Counted from the first letter of the stretch, positions 26,390 to 35,518 are shown. The stretch is 64,000 nucleotides of DNA from Sphingomonas_E sp042693015 (GCF_042693015.1 NZ_CP170544.1:1426001-1490000); one strand, 5' to 3'. Notes: generated by a model not told the origin, from the letters alone. Program-made: numbers and translations.

Positions 26390-26502
26390 GCTTTGGCACA
26401 GTAAATCTGCTTCATTTTGCCCTTGGCGCTTCATCCAAGCGCAGGCAAACTCCGCCCTTACAAGCGCGTCCGCCAGAGGCGCGCCCGATCAGGAGGCGGA
26501 TC

Positions 26503-27360
26503 ATGGATGATTTCTCGCGTCTGGGCGTCCTCGACATTGCCACGCAGAGCAGCGTGCTCGTCAGTTCCTCGCGCTATCTCAACAACCCGCGGCTGGGCGA
26601 TGCGATGAACACCGCCATGCTCCGCCGCAACGGGCCGGATCGGCGCGTGGGGTGGGACAGCACCAACATCGTCCGCGCTTATTGGGAAGTGCGCGACACC
26701 GCGCAAGTGAACCGCCTGCTCGCAGAGGAGCGCAAGCGCAATCCGGAGTTCGATGCGTTCATGGAGGAACGCTTCATCTCCAGTTTCAAGCGCGAGGACC
26801 TTGCCGACTACGCCAAGGGCACGCTCGGTCGGATCTTCTACGATTATCTGGTCGCCGGTGATCTCGACATCGCGCTCGATCCGCGGCTGCGCGTCGATCC
26901 CAACTGGCGGCCGGCGACAGACCTCGAATATTTCGAGCTGCGCTCTGCCCAGACGCATGATTTCGAGCATATCCTCGGCGGCGTCGGCTTCGATGCGATG
27001 GCGGAGGTCGTGCCCTTCTGGATGCGCATCGAGAATTGGAACCGCAACATGTCGCCCGAACTCGCGGGCGAGATGGTGGCGGTCCACATGTTGCTGATCA
27101 TGCCGATGTTCACCCGCGTTCAGCTTCATTATCCGGCCGCTTACGCCACGCTTTCGGATTTCACGGAACGCGGCATCCAGATCGGTCGCGCCGCCAAGCC
27201 CTTGTTCATGGCGAAATATGAGGAACTGTTCGGCCTCAGCCTGGATGAAGCGCGCGCCGCGTTGAACATTCCACCCGTGGAACATTATGATTCGTCGGAA
27301 GTTTCCAGCTATTTCGGCGAAGGCGCGCCCGGTACGGCCAAGAAGGCCATGGCCGCCTGA
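26503..27360 (+). CDS. COQ4-like protein (ubiquinone biosynthesis family)
   Basis: A 285-residue protein with the complete COQ4 metal motif HDxxH-x11-E: His152, Asp153, His156 and Glu168 in THDFEHILGG...AMAE. COQ4 proteins act in ubiquinone head-group maturation (oxidative decarboxylation in recent work on the family) and organise Coq proteins. GxLGRIFYDYL and the C-terminal RAAKPLFMAKYEELF segment also fit. A strong AGGAGG precedes the ATG. It is the upstream partner of the small I78 lipoprotein gene. The family call is firm; a ubiquinone role in this organism is inferred. Confidence 0.85.
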   Translation: MDDFSRLGVLDIATQSSVLVSSSRYLNNPRLGDAMNTAMLRRNGPDRRVGWDSTNIVRAYWEVRDTAQVNRLLAEERKRNPEFDAFMEERFISSFKREDLADYAKGTLGRIFYDYLVAGDLDIALDPRLRVDPNWRPATDLEYFELRSAQTHDFEHILGGVGFDAMAEVVPFWMRIENWNRNMSPELAGEMVAVHMLLIMPMFTRVQLHYPAAYATLSDFTERGIQIGRAAKPLFMAKYEELFGLSLDEARAALNIPPVEHYDSSEVSSYFGEGAPGTAKKAMAA

Positions 27361-27377
27361 ACATCGGGAGGAGTTTT

Positions 27378-27668
27378 ATGCGTTCCACTGTCCTGTTCGC
27401 TGCAGGTGTCTCGGTCCTGCTGCTGACCGCGTGCGAAACGACTCCCCCTGCCGACGAGGCCAGCACCATGTGCAATGCGGATGCCGGACAATCCTTCGTC
27501 GGCAAGACCGCGGACGAGGCGACCGTCGAACAGGCCCGCAAGGCGACCGGATCGAAGACCGTGCGTGTCACGCTCCCCAACCAGCCGGTGACGATGGATT
27601 ATCGCCCCGATCGCCTGAACATCGGCACCGATGAAGCGAAAGTGATCCTGAAGGTCAGTTGCGGCTGA
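27378..27668 (+). CDS. I78 family peptidase inhibitor lipoprotein
   Basis: A 96-residue precursor with a lipoprotein signal (LLLTAC, lipid-modified Cys19). The mature part holds the I78 elastase-inhibitor features: MCNADAGQSFVGK, VRVTLPNQPVTMDYRPDRLNI and a terminal VSCG. Two Cys (in MCNAD and VSCG) could form one disulfide. GGGAGGAG precedes the start. It is convergent with ppx, with 4 bp between the ends. Confidence 0.9.
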   Translation: MRSTVLFAAGVSVLLLTACETTPPADEASTMCNADAGQSFVGKTADEATVEQARKATGSKTVRVTLPNQPVTMDYRPDRLNIGTDEAKVILKVSCG

Positions 27669-27672
27669 GCGG

Positions 27673-29184
27673 TCAGCCGGCCACCGCGAAACCCGCTTTA
27701 AGATCGAACGCCGCCGCCAGCGTCTTGTGGCGACGCTCGACCGATTCTCCGTAGAGCGCCGCATCGGCCTGCCGCAGCGTCAAGGTCACGGCTTCGCGAT
27801 CGAGGCTGAGCGCGCTGGTCTCCAACGGCTCGGCGACGCCGCCGCTCAGTCGTTGGCCGAGCCGCATGGCAAGGCCCCAGCGTTCGGCCTGGGAAATATC
27901 CGCCGCCGCCAACAGTTGCGCCACGACTGGCGAGATTCCGGTGCCGCCGAAGCTGCGGAACAGCGCATGTGCCATCTTGGCGCGCCCCTGTGCATCGACT
28001 CCCACCCAATTGCCGTGCAGCGCCGTCTCGAGCCCGCGTTCCGCACGGAATTCTGGATGGGCGCGCCAGCCCACGTCGGCGAGCAGGCAGGTGGCATGGC
28101 GCAGCCGCGCGTCGGCCGCGGTTTCGCTTTCGAACAAGGGCGCCATCCAGCGATCGAGCAGGTCGCCATGTTCGGGGAAGCGCCCCTGGCGCACGCCCTC
28201 TTCGCGCGTGGCGCAGATCAGCGGGTCCTGCGCCTGCACCTCGGGCGGCAGACTGGCGTGGAGCAGCCCTTCGCGCAGTCCATAGGCTGATACGACGAGG
28301 CCGCTCGATCCCAGATGCCGCACCAGTGCGGCGAGCAGTGCCGCGGCATGGCCCAAGGTCGGGATACGCGGCTGCGACAGGCCCGAAACCTCGCGCAGCC
28401 TCGCCTTGTCGAGATGGGCGAGCGACCGGATCAGTCGCTGCGGTGCTTCGGCCGGCATGCGGTAATTGTGGATGATCGGCAGCGGGAAGCCCGACAGGTG
28501 CATCTCCAGCCGCGCCAGCGACCGCCACGAACCGCCGACCAGATAGAAAGGCAGGCCCTGACCCCGCCCTTCCCAGCCCGATTCGCCGATCGCTTCGTTG
28601 ATCACACGCTCCAGCGCCTTCGGCCCCTTGTCGCGGATCGCCGCCACCCGCAGCACGCCCAGCGGAAAGGAAAGGCGTTCATGCACCTCGCCCTGGCCGA
28701 CGCGGATCAGTTCCAGGCTGCCGCCACCGAGATCGCCGACGATGCCATCGGCGTCGGGAATGCCGGCGAGCACGCCATAGCCCGCCATCTTGGCCTCGTC
28801 CTCGCCCGAAAGCAGTTCGACCGCCAACCCAAGCGACTCGATGCGGCCGACAAATTCGGCACCGTTGCTCGCCTCGCGCACGGCCGCGGTGGCGACCGTC
28901 CGCACATCTGCAACGCCCATCTGTGCCGCAAGCCGCTGGAAGCGGGAAAGCGCAGTCAGCGCGCGATCGGTGGCTTCCGCATCCAGAGCGCCATCCCTCA
29001 CCAGCCCGCGGCCGAGGCCGGCCATCACCTTTTCGTTGAACAGGATGGATGGGATGCGGACCGGCCCGTCATAGACGACGAGGCGGATGGAATTCGATCC
29101 AATGTCGATGATGGCCGTGCGGCCGTCCTCGATCCCCTTGCGGGGCTTCTTGCGGTAGAGCGATGCGGCGACCATGCGGGGCAA
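27673..29184 (-). CDS. ppx: exopolyphosphatase / guanosine pentaphosphatase (Ppx/GppA)
   Basis: A 503-residue ASKHA-fold phosphatase: IIDIGSNSIRLVVYD (phosphate-1 loop), VATAAVREASNG, and VGDLGGGSLELI (phosphate-2 loop). A C-terminal HD-like helical region follows (about 320-500). It hydrolyses polyphosphate or pppGpp. It lies 33 bp downstream of ppk1, giving a synthesis/degradation pair. Confidence 0.95.
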   Translation of the reverse strand: MPRMVAASLYRKKPRKGIEDGRTAIIDIGSNSIRLVVYDGPVRIPSILFNEKVMAGLGRGLVRDGALDAEATDRALTALSRFQRLAAQMGVADVRTVATAAVREASNGAEFVGRIESLGLAVELLSGEDEAKMAGYGVLAGIPDADGIVGDLGGGSLELIRVGQGEVHERLSFPLGVLRVAAIRDKGPKALERVINEAIGESGWEGRGQGLPFYLVGGSWRSLARLEMHLSGFPLPIIHNYRMPAEAPQRLIRSLAHLDKARLREVSGLSQPRIPTLGHAAALLAALVRHLGSSGLVVSAYGLREGLLHASLPPEVQAQDPLICATREEGVRQGRFPEHGDLLDRWMAPLFESETAADARLRHATCLLADVGWRAHPEFRAERGLETALHGNWVGVDAQGRAKMAHALFRSFGGTGISPVVAQLLAAADISQAERWGLAMRLGQRLSGGVAEPLETSALSLDREAVTLTLRQADAALYGESVERRHKTLAAAFDLKAGFAVAG

Positions 29185-29217
29185 GGGATTAGCGGGAAAC
29201 TGCCGCGTCCGAAACCC

Positions 29218-31383
29218 CTAGCCGCCCCGCCGCAGGCTCAATTTCGGCACCGCGCCGCTCCGTTCCAGCGCCGCACCTCGGCCCGAAAGCGACGGATTGG
29301 TCATGAAATAGCGATGCAGGTTGAACGGCCTTTTACCCGGCTCGACCCGTTCATAGCTGCCGTCCGATTTCAGGTGCCAGCTCTGTTCGCTGTCGATCAG
29401 ATTGGCGACCATCACCTGATCGAGGATCTGGGCGTGGACCGTCTCATTCTCGATGGGCAGCATATATTCGACGCGCCGGTCGAAGTTGCGCGGCATCCAG
29501 TCCGCCGACGAGATGTAGATCTTCGCGTCGTTGTTGGGCAGCGCCGCGCCGTTGCCGAAGCACATGATGCGGCTATGCTCCAGGAAGCGCCCGACCACCG
29601 ATTTGACGTGGATATTTTCAGAAAGGCCGGGAACGCCGGGCCGCAGGCAGCAAATGCCGCGCACGATGAGGTCGATCTGCACGCCCGCTGCGCTGGCGCG
29701 ATAGAGCTGCTCGATGATCGCCGGATCAACCAGCGAGTTCATCTTCGCCCAGATCGCCGCCGGCTGGCCGGCATTGGCATTGTCGATTTCGGCCTGGATC
29801 AGATCGCACAGCCGGTCGCGCATCCCGTGCGGCGACATGACGAGCATTTCCAGGTTCGAAGGCTCGACATAACCGGTGATGTAGTTGAAGAGCTGCGCCG
29901 CATCGCGGCCGGCCCGCGGATCGGCGGTGAAGAAGCTCAGGTCCGTGTAAATCTTGGCCGTCACCGGATGATAGTTGCCAGTGCCGAAATGGCAGTAGGT
30001 CTTGTATCCGCCGCCCTCGCGCCGGACGACCATCGACACCTTGGCGTGGGTCTTCCAGTCGACGAAACCGTAGACGACCTGCACGCCCGCGCGTTCGAGC
30101 TGCGAGGCCCACATCAAATTCTGCTCTTCGTCGAACCGCGCCTTGAGCTCCACGACCGCGGTCACCGACTTGCCGGCTTCGGCCGCATCGACCAGCGCGC
30201 GAATCACCGCCGATTGCTTGCCCGCGCGATAGAGCGTCTGCTTGATCGCCACCACGTCGGGATCGCTCGCCGCCTGGCGCAGGAAGGCCAGCACCACATC
30301 GAACGACTCATAAGGGTGGTGGACGACGATGTCCTTGGCGCGGATCGCCGCGAAGCAATCGCCGCCATGTTCGCGAATACGTTCCGGAAAACGGGGTGCG
30401 AAGGGCGGGAATTTAAGGTCCGGCCGATCCTCATCGACAAGCTGTTCGAGATCGGAAATGCCGAGGAACTGCTCGGTGTCGGTGATGATCGCCTCCGACC
30501 CGACGATCTCGTCCTTCACCAGCCGCTCCAGCGACGCGGGCATACCGGCGAGCAGTTCGAGACGGATCACCCGCCCCTTGCGCCGCCTTTTGATGGCGGA
30601 ACGGAAATAGCGGACGAGATCCTCGGCCTCTTCCTCCACTTCGATGTCGCTGTCGCGAATGACGCGGAAGGCGCCATACCCTTCCACGGCATAGCCGGGG
30701 AAAAGCACGCCGGTGAATCGCCGGATCGACGCTTCGATCGATACATAGCGGGCCGCCGCACCCGGCAGCCGGACGAAGCGCGGCAATGTCGCCGGCACCA
30801 TCAGCAACTCGCGAATCGGTTCGCCGTCGGAAAGCCGTTTGAGTTCGAACAACAGGCTGAAGCCCTTGTTCGGAATGAACGGAAACGGATGCGCGGGATC
30901 GAGCGCCTGCGGCGTCAGCACCGGAAATATCTGCTCGCGGAAATGTTGTTCGAGCCACGCAGCTTCTTCGCCAACAATCTCTTGATGCCCGAGAACCTTG
31001 ATTCCGGCCTGCTCCAGCTCCGATCTCAGATCGCGCCACACGGCCGTCTGCGAATCCGTCAAAAGATCCGCCTCGAGCTCGATCGCGGCAAGTTGCTGGG
31101 CGACGGTCAGTCCATCGGCCGAACGAGCGTCGACATTTTCGGTCAACTGCCCTTTGAGGCCGGCCACGCGGACCATGAAGAATTCGTCGAGATTATTGCC
31201 GGAAATCGACAGGAAGCGCAGCCGTTCCAGCAGCGGATGGGCAGTGTTGCACGCCTCTTCCAGCACGCGCCGGTTGAACCCCAGCCACGAAATCTCGCGG
31301 TTGAAATAGCGTTGCGACGGCTCGACCTCGAAGGTGGCGGGCTCGATGTCGGCGATCGGTTGAAGGGCTGCAGCGTCGTCCAT
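29218..31383 (-). CDS. ppk1: polyphosphate kinase 1
   Basis: A 721-residue PPK1 that polymerises ATP gamma-phosphate into polyphosphate. The N domain starts YFNREISWLGFN, followed by NNLDEFFMVRVAGL. The autophosphorylated His446 sits in DWKTHAKVSMVVRR, and the YCHFGTGNYHP and SSADWMPRNFDRRVEY segments complete the active site. It is flanked by hdaA upstream and ppx downstream on the same strand. Confidence 0.98.
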   Translation of the reverse strand: MDDAAALQPIADIEPATFEVEPSQRYFNREISWLGFNRRVLEEACNTAHPLLERLRFLSISGNNLDEFFMVRVAGLKGQLTENVDARSADGLTVAQQLAAIELEADLLTDSQTAVWRDLRSELEQAGIKVLGHQEIVGEEAAWLEQHFREQIFPVLTPQALDPAHPFPFIPNKGFSLLFELKRLSDGEPIRELLMVPATLPRFVRLPGAAARYVSIEASIRRFTGVLFPGYAVEGYGAFRVIRDSDIEVEEEAEDLVRYFRSAIKRRRKGRVIRLELLAGMPASLERLVKDEIVGSEAIITDTEQFLGISDLEQLVDEDRPDLKFPPFAPRFPERIREHGGDCFAAIRAKDIVVHHPYESFDVVLAFLRQAASDPDVVAIKQTLYRAGKQSAVIRALVDAAEAGKSVTAVVELKARFDEEQNLMWASQLERAGVQVVYGFVDWKTHAKVSMVVRREGGGYKTYCHFGTGNYHPVTAKIYTDLSFFTADPRAGRDAAQLFNYITGYVEPSNLEMLVMSPHGMRDRLCDLIQAEIDNANAGQPAAIWAKMNSLVDPAIIEQLYRASAAGVQIDLIVRGICCLRPGVPGLSENIHVKSVVGRFLEHSRIMCFGNGAALPNNDAKIYISSADWMPRNFDRRVEYMLPIENETVHAQILDQVMVANLIDSEQSWHLKSDGSYERVEPGKRPFNLHRYFMTNPSLSGRGAALERSGAVPKLSLRRGG

Positions 31384-31404
31384 GGTTACAGACTAGGCCA
31401 TAAC

Positions 31405-32013
31405 TCATGAATCGTCGATGACACCCAGTGCCGCCAGTGCCTCGCGCGCCAGCGGCACCGTGATTCGCGATCGCTTGGCGAGCGCAAGCTGGTCGAGCGC
31501 GTCGATGATCTGCAGGATCGCCACATAGCTGCGCTCGATCCGTGGCAGCAGATAGGCCGTCACCTCAGGCCCCGCCGCCAGACCGCGCTGGCCGAGCAGC
31601 CGTTCCAGCAGCGCCGCCGCCAGCGCGTCGTCCGGCTCGCCGATCGCGACATGCGGCGTCGCGGCGATGCGCGATCGCAGATCGGGCAGGCGAATCTCCC
31701 ACAGCGGGGGAGCCGCGTCGGTGATCAACAATAGCGGCCTACGGTCTGCCTGCGCGCGGTTCCAGGCGTGGAACAGCTCCTCCTCGGGCCGGCGATCCGC
31801 GTCATCGATCAATCTGCCACCGGCATGGGCGACGAAGATGCGGCCGAGCAGGCTGCGTCCCGATTTACGCGGCCCGGTCAGCACCGTCGCCATCACCGGC
31901 CACAACGCGCGATGTTCCAGATGGCGAAGCGCCAGCGCGTTGGCTTCGCCGCGACAGAAATCCCGTTCGTCCTCCACCGCCGGCCAGGCGAATGGCAGGG
32001 CGATCTGGCTCAT
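31405..32013 (-). CDS. hdaA: DnaA regulatory inactivator HdaA
   Basis: A 202-residue Hda-type AAA+ protein that promotes hydrolysis of DnaA-bound ATP with the sliding clamp. The N-terminus carries a clamp-binding QIALPF motif (residues 3-8). The P-loop reads GPRKSGRS (47-54), so Arg53 replaces the usual Lys. It is followed by a RLIDDAD Walker B-like strand. The start overlaps the upstream gene stop by 4 bp. Location next to ppk1 and close to purM agrees with Hda genes elsewhere. Confidence 0.88.
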   Translation of the reverse strand: MSQIALPFAWPAVEDERDFCRGEANALALRHLEHRALWPVMATVLTGPRKSGRSLLGRIFVAHAGGRLIDDADRRPEEELFHAWNRAQADRRPLLLITDAAPPLWEIRLPDLRSRIAATPHVAIGEPDDALAAALLERLLGQRGLAAGPEVTAYLLPRIERSYVAILQIIDALDQLALAKRSRITVPLAREALAALGVIDDS

Positions 32014-33272
32014 TGAGCGCCCGGTGTCGGGGCCGGTGGCGGTGGGGCAGCGGCGGCTGCACGCCGGATGCGAAGCGTGCCTGGTCCTTCGTCGACGCGC
32101 CAGCCACGCGCTTGCAGTGCCACCTTGAGGCCGCTGATGTCGCCTTCATAGCCGACCCGCATCACCGAAGTGCCGCCGAGCGCCATGCTGGTCGTCTCGA
32201 CACTGCGCACGCCGGGGACGCCGCGCAGCATGCCCTCCGCGGCGGTCAGCGCAGCGGCATCGGCTGTATCGACCTGGATGTTGTAGGGGGCGGCCGTCAC
32301 GGCCACCTCGTCCGCCATCGTTTCGTTGGCGAAGGCCTCGTCGGACAGCTCCTCGGGCTCCTCCTCGATCACCAGCGAGGGATCGGGGCGCAGCCGGCCG
32401 TCGCGCAACGCCTGCGAGAAGCTTGCATCCATCCGGCGCACGCCCTCGTCCATCAGCGCCGGCAGCGCATCGCCGTTCGGCACGCGGAGCGTGAAGCGGT
32501 CGAGGATGCGGTCGTCCGGGCCATGCCGAGCCGTGAAACGCGCCGTGATCGGCCCGCCCGGCCAACTTCGCTCGACCGCGACCTCGGCAATGATCACGTC
32601 CGCCGCACCGAACTGATCGAGGATCATCCGCCACCAGCCGCGCCCCGGCCGGCCCGTCTGCGCGACGTTCAGCAACAGTGGATCGCTACCCGTCCCTGTC
32701 GGCCGCACATAATCGATCGGGCTGCCGCCGGGGCGGAAGCGCGCCCAGGCCCGCTGCCATTCGGTCCGCGTCTCGAAGCTGGTCGGCGTGCCGCCCGACC
32801 AGATGACCGGGATCAGCAGCATCGGCGGCGATCGCATCGCTTGGCCATGGCTGCCGAGCAACTGGCCGGTGCGCGCGCGATCGAACAGCACGCCCAGCTT
32901 GGCGATATAGCGCCGCGGGCTGACCTGCTCGTCCTCGACGACGATACCGGCGACGATCGAATCGAGCGTCGAATCGGAAAGGCTGGGTGCCGCCGAAACC
33001 GGCTGGCCGTTGGTCCGGCTCCACAGCAAGGCCCATCCCTTGCGCTGCGCCACCCGCCAGCCGCCCATCCGCGCCGAATCCGCATCCTTGCCGGTCACGT
33101 CGACGGCAACGCCGCCCACTTCATAGCTGGAACTGCTGTCAATCGGCGCGATTCCGCGGTCGCTGCCCTCGATCTGGGCGACGACAACACCGGCCACGCC
33201 CAGCATGGCGACCGCCGCAACGGCGATCCAGGTGCGATTCCATTGGGCGAAGGGACGAACGGCAGAGATCAC
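32010..33272 (-). CDS. conserved protein upstream of hdaA (DUF2066-like position and character)
   Basis: A 420-residue protein with one N-terminal membrane/signal helix (TWIAVAAVAMLGVAGVVVA). Its middle has LLIPVIWSGG and WRMILDQFGAADVIIAEVAVE, as in DUF2066 proteins. The C-terminus carries a ferredoxin-like alpha/beta segment (AEGMLRGVPGVRSVETTSM, then SGLKVALQARGW) and a Pro/Ala tail. The open frame extends across purM to 34472 on the opposite strand; that part is a shadow, and a GTG at 33272 just before the membrane helix is taken as the start. DUF2066 genes sit near purM and hda in other proteobacteria. The function is unknown. Confidence 0.7.
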   Translation of the reverse strand: MISAVRPFAQWNRTWIAVAAVAMLGVAGVVVAQIEGSDRGIAPIDSSSSYEVGGVAVDVTGKDADSARMGGWRVAQRKGWALLWSRTNGQPVSAAPSLSDSTLDSIVAGIVVEDEQVSPRRYIAKLGVLFDRARTGQLLGSHGQAMRSPPMLLIPVIWSGGTPTSFETRTEWQRAWARFRPGGSPIDYVRPTGTGSDPLLLNVAQTGRPGRGWWRMILDQFGAADVIIAEVAVERSWPGGPITARFTARHGPDDRILDRFTLRVPNGDALPALMDEGVRRMDASFSQALRDGRLRPDPSLVIEEEPEELSDEAFANETMADEVAVTAAPYNIQVDTADAAALTAAEGMLRGVPGVRSVETTSMALGGTSVMRVGYEGDISGLKVALQARGWRVDEGPGTLRIRRAAAAAPPPPAPTPGAQ

Positions 33273-33332
33273 GCGCGTCTTTTGGCGACTTGGGCGTGGA
33301 AATCCAAGCGCGATATGTCTAGTCGAGCGAAC

Positions 33333-34427
33333 ATGAGCGACGACACCCCTTATACCTACGCCAAGGCCGGCGTCTCCATCGCGGCCGGGAACGCCCTCGT
33401 GAAGGCGATCGCGCCGCTGGCGCGCGCCACCGCGCGACCGGGCGCCAACGCCGATCTCGGCGGCTTCGGCGGCTTCTTCGATCTCAAGGCCGCGGGCTAT
33501 AAGGATCCGCTGCTGGTCGCGGCCAATGACGGTGTCGGCACCAAGCTCAAGCTCGCGATCGACAGCGGCAAGCACGGTGGCGTCGGCATCGATCTCGTTG
33601 CGATGTGCGCGAACGATCTCATCGTTCAGGGCGCCGAGCCGCTTTTCTTCCTCGATTATTTCGCCACCGGCCGACTCGACAACGGCGTCGCCGAGCAGGT
33701 GATCGCCGGCATCGCCGAAGGCTGCCGTATCGCCGGCTGCGCGCTGATCGGTGGTGAGACGGCCGAAATGCCCGGCATGTATGCCGATGGCGATTACGAC
33801 CTCGCCGGCTTCTGCGTCGGCGCGGTCGAGCGCGATCAGGCGCTGACTGGCACCCGCGTCGCCGACGGCGACATCATCCTCGGCATCGCCTCCTCGGGCG
33901 TCCACTCCAACGGCTTCTCGCTCGTCCGCCGGCTCGCTGCGGACAAGGGATGGAAGCTCGATCGCCCGGCTTTGTTCGATCAGGATGTGCTGCTGATCGA
34001 CGCTTTGCTCGCGCCGACGCGCATCTATGTGAAGTCGCTGCTGCCGCTCGTTCGCGCCGGTCAGGTGCAGGCGATGGCGCACATCACCGGCGGCGGCCTG
34101 CTGGAGAACATCCCGCGCGTGCTGCCCAAGGGCCTCCATGCCCATGTCGACGCCGATGCGTGGCCGCAGCCGCGGCTGATGGCCTTCCTGCAGGCGCAGG
34201 GCAATATCGAGCCGGGCGAGATGGCGCGCACTTTCAACTGCGGCATCGGCATGGCCGTAATCGTCCGTCCGGGTGACGCCGACGCCGTCACCGCGGGGCT
34301 GGAAGCGGCGGGCGAAACCGTGTTCCGCATCGGCCATATCGCGGCCGGCGACAAGGGTTGCACCGTCAAGGGCTCGAACGAGGCGTGGAGCGCACGCGAG
34401 CCCTGGACCGCCACCCATAATGACTGA
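33333..34427 (+). CDS. purM: phosphoribosylformylglycinamidine cyclo-ligase
   Basis: A 364-residue AIR synthetase: ATP-dependent closure of the imidazole ring in purine synthesis. Typical motifs: YTYAKAGVSIAAGNALV, LVAANDGVGTKLKLA, MCANDLIVQGAEPLFFLDYFATG, GGETAEMPGMY, ITGGGLLENIPR. The ATG at 33333 gives the usual MSDD(T)PYTY start; a second in-frame ATG lies at 33315. purN overlaps its end by 8 bp. Confidence 0.97.
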   Translation: MSDDTPYTYAKAGVSIAAGNALVKAIAPLARATARPGANADLGGFGGFFDLKAAGYKDPLLVAANDGVGTKLKLAIDSGKHGGVGIDLVAMCANDLIVQGAEPLFFLDYFATGRLDNGVAEQVIAGIAEGCRIAGCALIGGETAEMPGMYADGDYDLAGFCVGAVERDQALTGTRVADGDIILGIASSGVHSNGFSLVRRLAADKGWKLDRPALFDQDVLLIDALLAPTRIYVKSLLPLVRAGQVQAMAHITGGGLLENIPRVLPKGLHAHVDADAWPQPRLMAFLQAQGNIEPGEMARTFNCGIGMAVIVRPGDADAVTAGLEAAGETVFRIGHIAAGDKGCTVKGSNEAWSAREPWTATHND

Positions 34428-34998
34428 TCCGGTCCGCGTCGGGATTCTCATCTCGGGGCGGGGCACGAACATGGCGACGCTGGTTCACGCCAGCACCGTC
34501 GCCGATTGCCCCTATCGCGTCGTCTGCGTGCTTTCCAATGTCGAGGATGCGGGCGGCCTGAAGCTGGCGGCGGATGCGGGCGTGCCGACCTGGGCCAAGA
34601 GCCACAAGGGCATTCCCCGCGCCGAATTCGATCGGTTGCTCGACGCCGAGCTGCGCGCGGCCAATGTCGAGCTGATCGCGCTCGCCGGCTATATGCGCCT
34701 GCTGTCGCCGGAGTTCATCAGCGGCTGGAAGGGGCGCATCCTCAACGTCCACCCCTCGCTGCTGCCGCTCTACAAGGGCCTCGACACCCACGCCCGCGCA
34801 ATCGCCGCGGGCGATATGGAGGCGGGCTGCTCGGTCCATGTCGTGACGCCCGAACTGGATGACGGCCCGGTCATCGCGCAGGCGCGCGTGCCGATCCTGC
34901 CGGGCGACACCCCCGACCTGCTGGCCGATCGCGTGCTGGCCGAAGAACATAAGCTCTACGCCGTCGCCCTCGCCGATTATGCAAGGAGCCTGAGATGA
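34420..34998 (+). CDS. purN: phosphoribosylglycinamide formyltransferase
   Basis: A 192-residue 10-formyl-THF-dependent GAR transformylase: GILISGRGTNMATLV phosphate loop, ALAGYMRLLSPEF, the catalytic Asn/His in LNVHPSLLPLYKGLDTHARAI, and SVHVVTPELDDGPVIAQ with the catalytic Asp. It overlaps purM and, by ATGA, the YjbR gene that follows, so the three form one operon. Confidence 0.97.
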   Translation: MTDPVRVGILISGRGTNMATLVHASTVADCPYRVVCVLSNVEDAGGLKLAADAGVPTWAKSHKGIPRAEFDRLLDAELRAANVELIALAGYMRLLSPEFISGWKGRILNVHPSLLPLYKGLDTHARAIAAGDMEAGCSVHVVTPELDDGPVIAQARVPILPGDTPDLLADRVLAEEHKLYAVALADYARSLR

Positions 34999-35375
34999 GC
35001 GACCCGCGCTTGCTCGAGGAAGTCCGCCGCATCTGCCTGGCGCTGCCCGAAGCGAGTACGAAGCTCAGCCATGGCAGCCATGCCTTCCAGGTCGCCGGCA
35101 AGAAGATGTTCGCTTATTTCACCGACGATCATCATCATGACGGCATCACCAGCGTCTGCGTGAAGACCAGCGGCCGCGACGAGCAGGAGATGCTGCTCGA
35201 AAGCGATCCCGAGCTTTATTATTTCCCCGCTTATATCGGCGTGTCGGGCTGGATCGGCATCAGACTGGAAGAGCGTGGGCGCGAACTGGCCGCGCCCGAC
35301 TGGGATCACGTCGCCGATCGCGTGGCCCACAGTTACCGCCTCGCCGCGCCCAAGCGCCTCGCCGCTCAGATCTGA
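34995..35375 (+). CDS. MmcQ/YjbR family protein
   Basis: A 126-residue YjbR-like protein (CyaY-like fold): RRICLALPEASTKLSHGSHAFQVAGKKMFAYF, then a central strand pair, YYFPAYIGVSGWIGIRLE, and a C-terminal helix. The family binds DNA in some structural annotations but its role is unproven. It is translationally coupled to purN. Confidence 0.9.
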   Translation: MSDPRLLEEVRRICLALPEASTKLSHGSHAFQVAGKKMFAYFTDDHHHDGITSVCVKTSGRDEQEMLLESDPELYYFPAYIGVSGWIGIRLEERGRELAAPDWDHVADRVAHSYRLAAPKRLAAQI

Positions 35376-35436
35376 CGAAATCGACAAACATCACAGAGAC
35401 ATCGACGAAAAGGTACGATTCGGGTTGCGGACATCG

Positions 35437-35472
35437 TTAAGCGGCCGTTAGGAAAGCTTAAGTCGCCCTAAA
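35437..35472 (+). promoter_or_regulatory. two near-consensus CtrA-type sites before the PEP-CTERM gene
   Basis: TTAA-N7-TTAG (35437-35451) and TTAA-N7-TAAA (35458-35472) lie 6 bp apart, about 50 to 80 bp upstream of the PEP-CTERM start. Each differs by one base from TTAA-N7-TTAA. The region is locally less GC-rich than the surroundings. Confidence 0.35.
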
Positions 35473-35518
35473 ATCAGAAAATTCGTTCCTGTTGCTTCCA
35501 TTTTGGGGAGATTTCCTG

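Noticed and set aside
26426..26446. Small GCGCTT/AAGCGC hairpin after rnd as a terminator
   Set aside because: Only 6 bp of stem and no T-tract.
28315..31410. 1031-codon open frame on the plus strand opposite ppx/ppk1
   Set aside because: Composition is Arg/His/Gln-rich reverse-strand shadow; ppx and ppk1 motifs lie on the minus strand.
31992..33332. Upstream in-frame extension of purM
   Set aside because: It is the reverse of the conserved gene at 32010-33272; purM homology begins at MSDD, position 33333.
33273..34472. Open frame extending the hdaA-upstream gene across purM on the opposite strand
   Set aside because: The extension mirrors purM codon by codon and has shadow-like composition; the membrane helix that should be N-terminal starts only after 33272.
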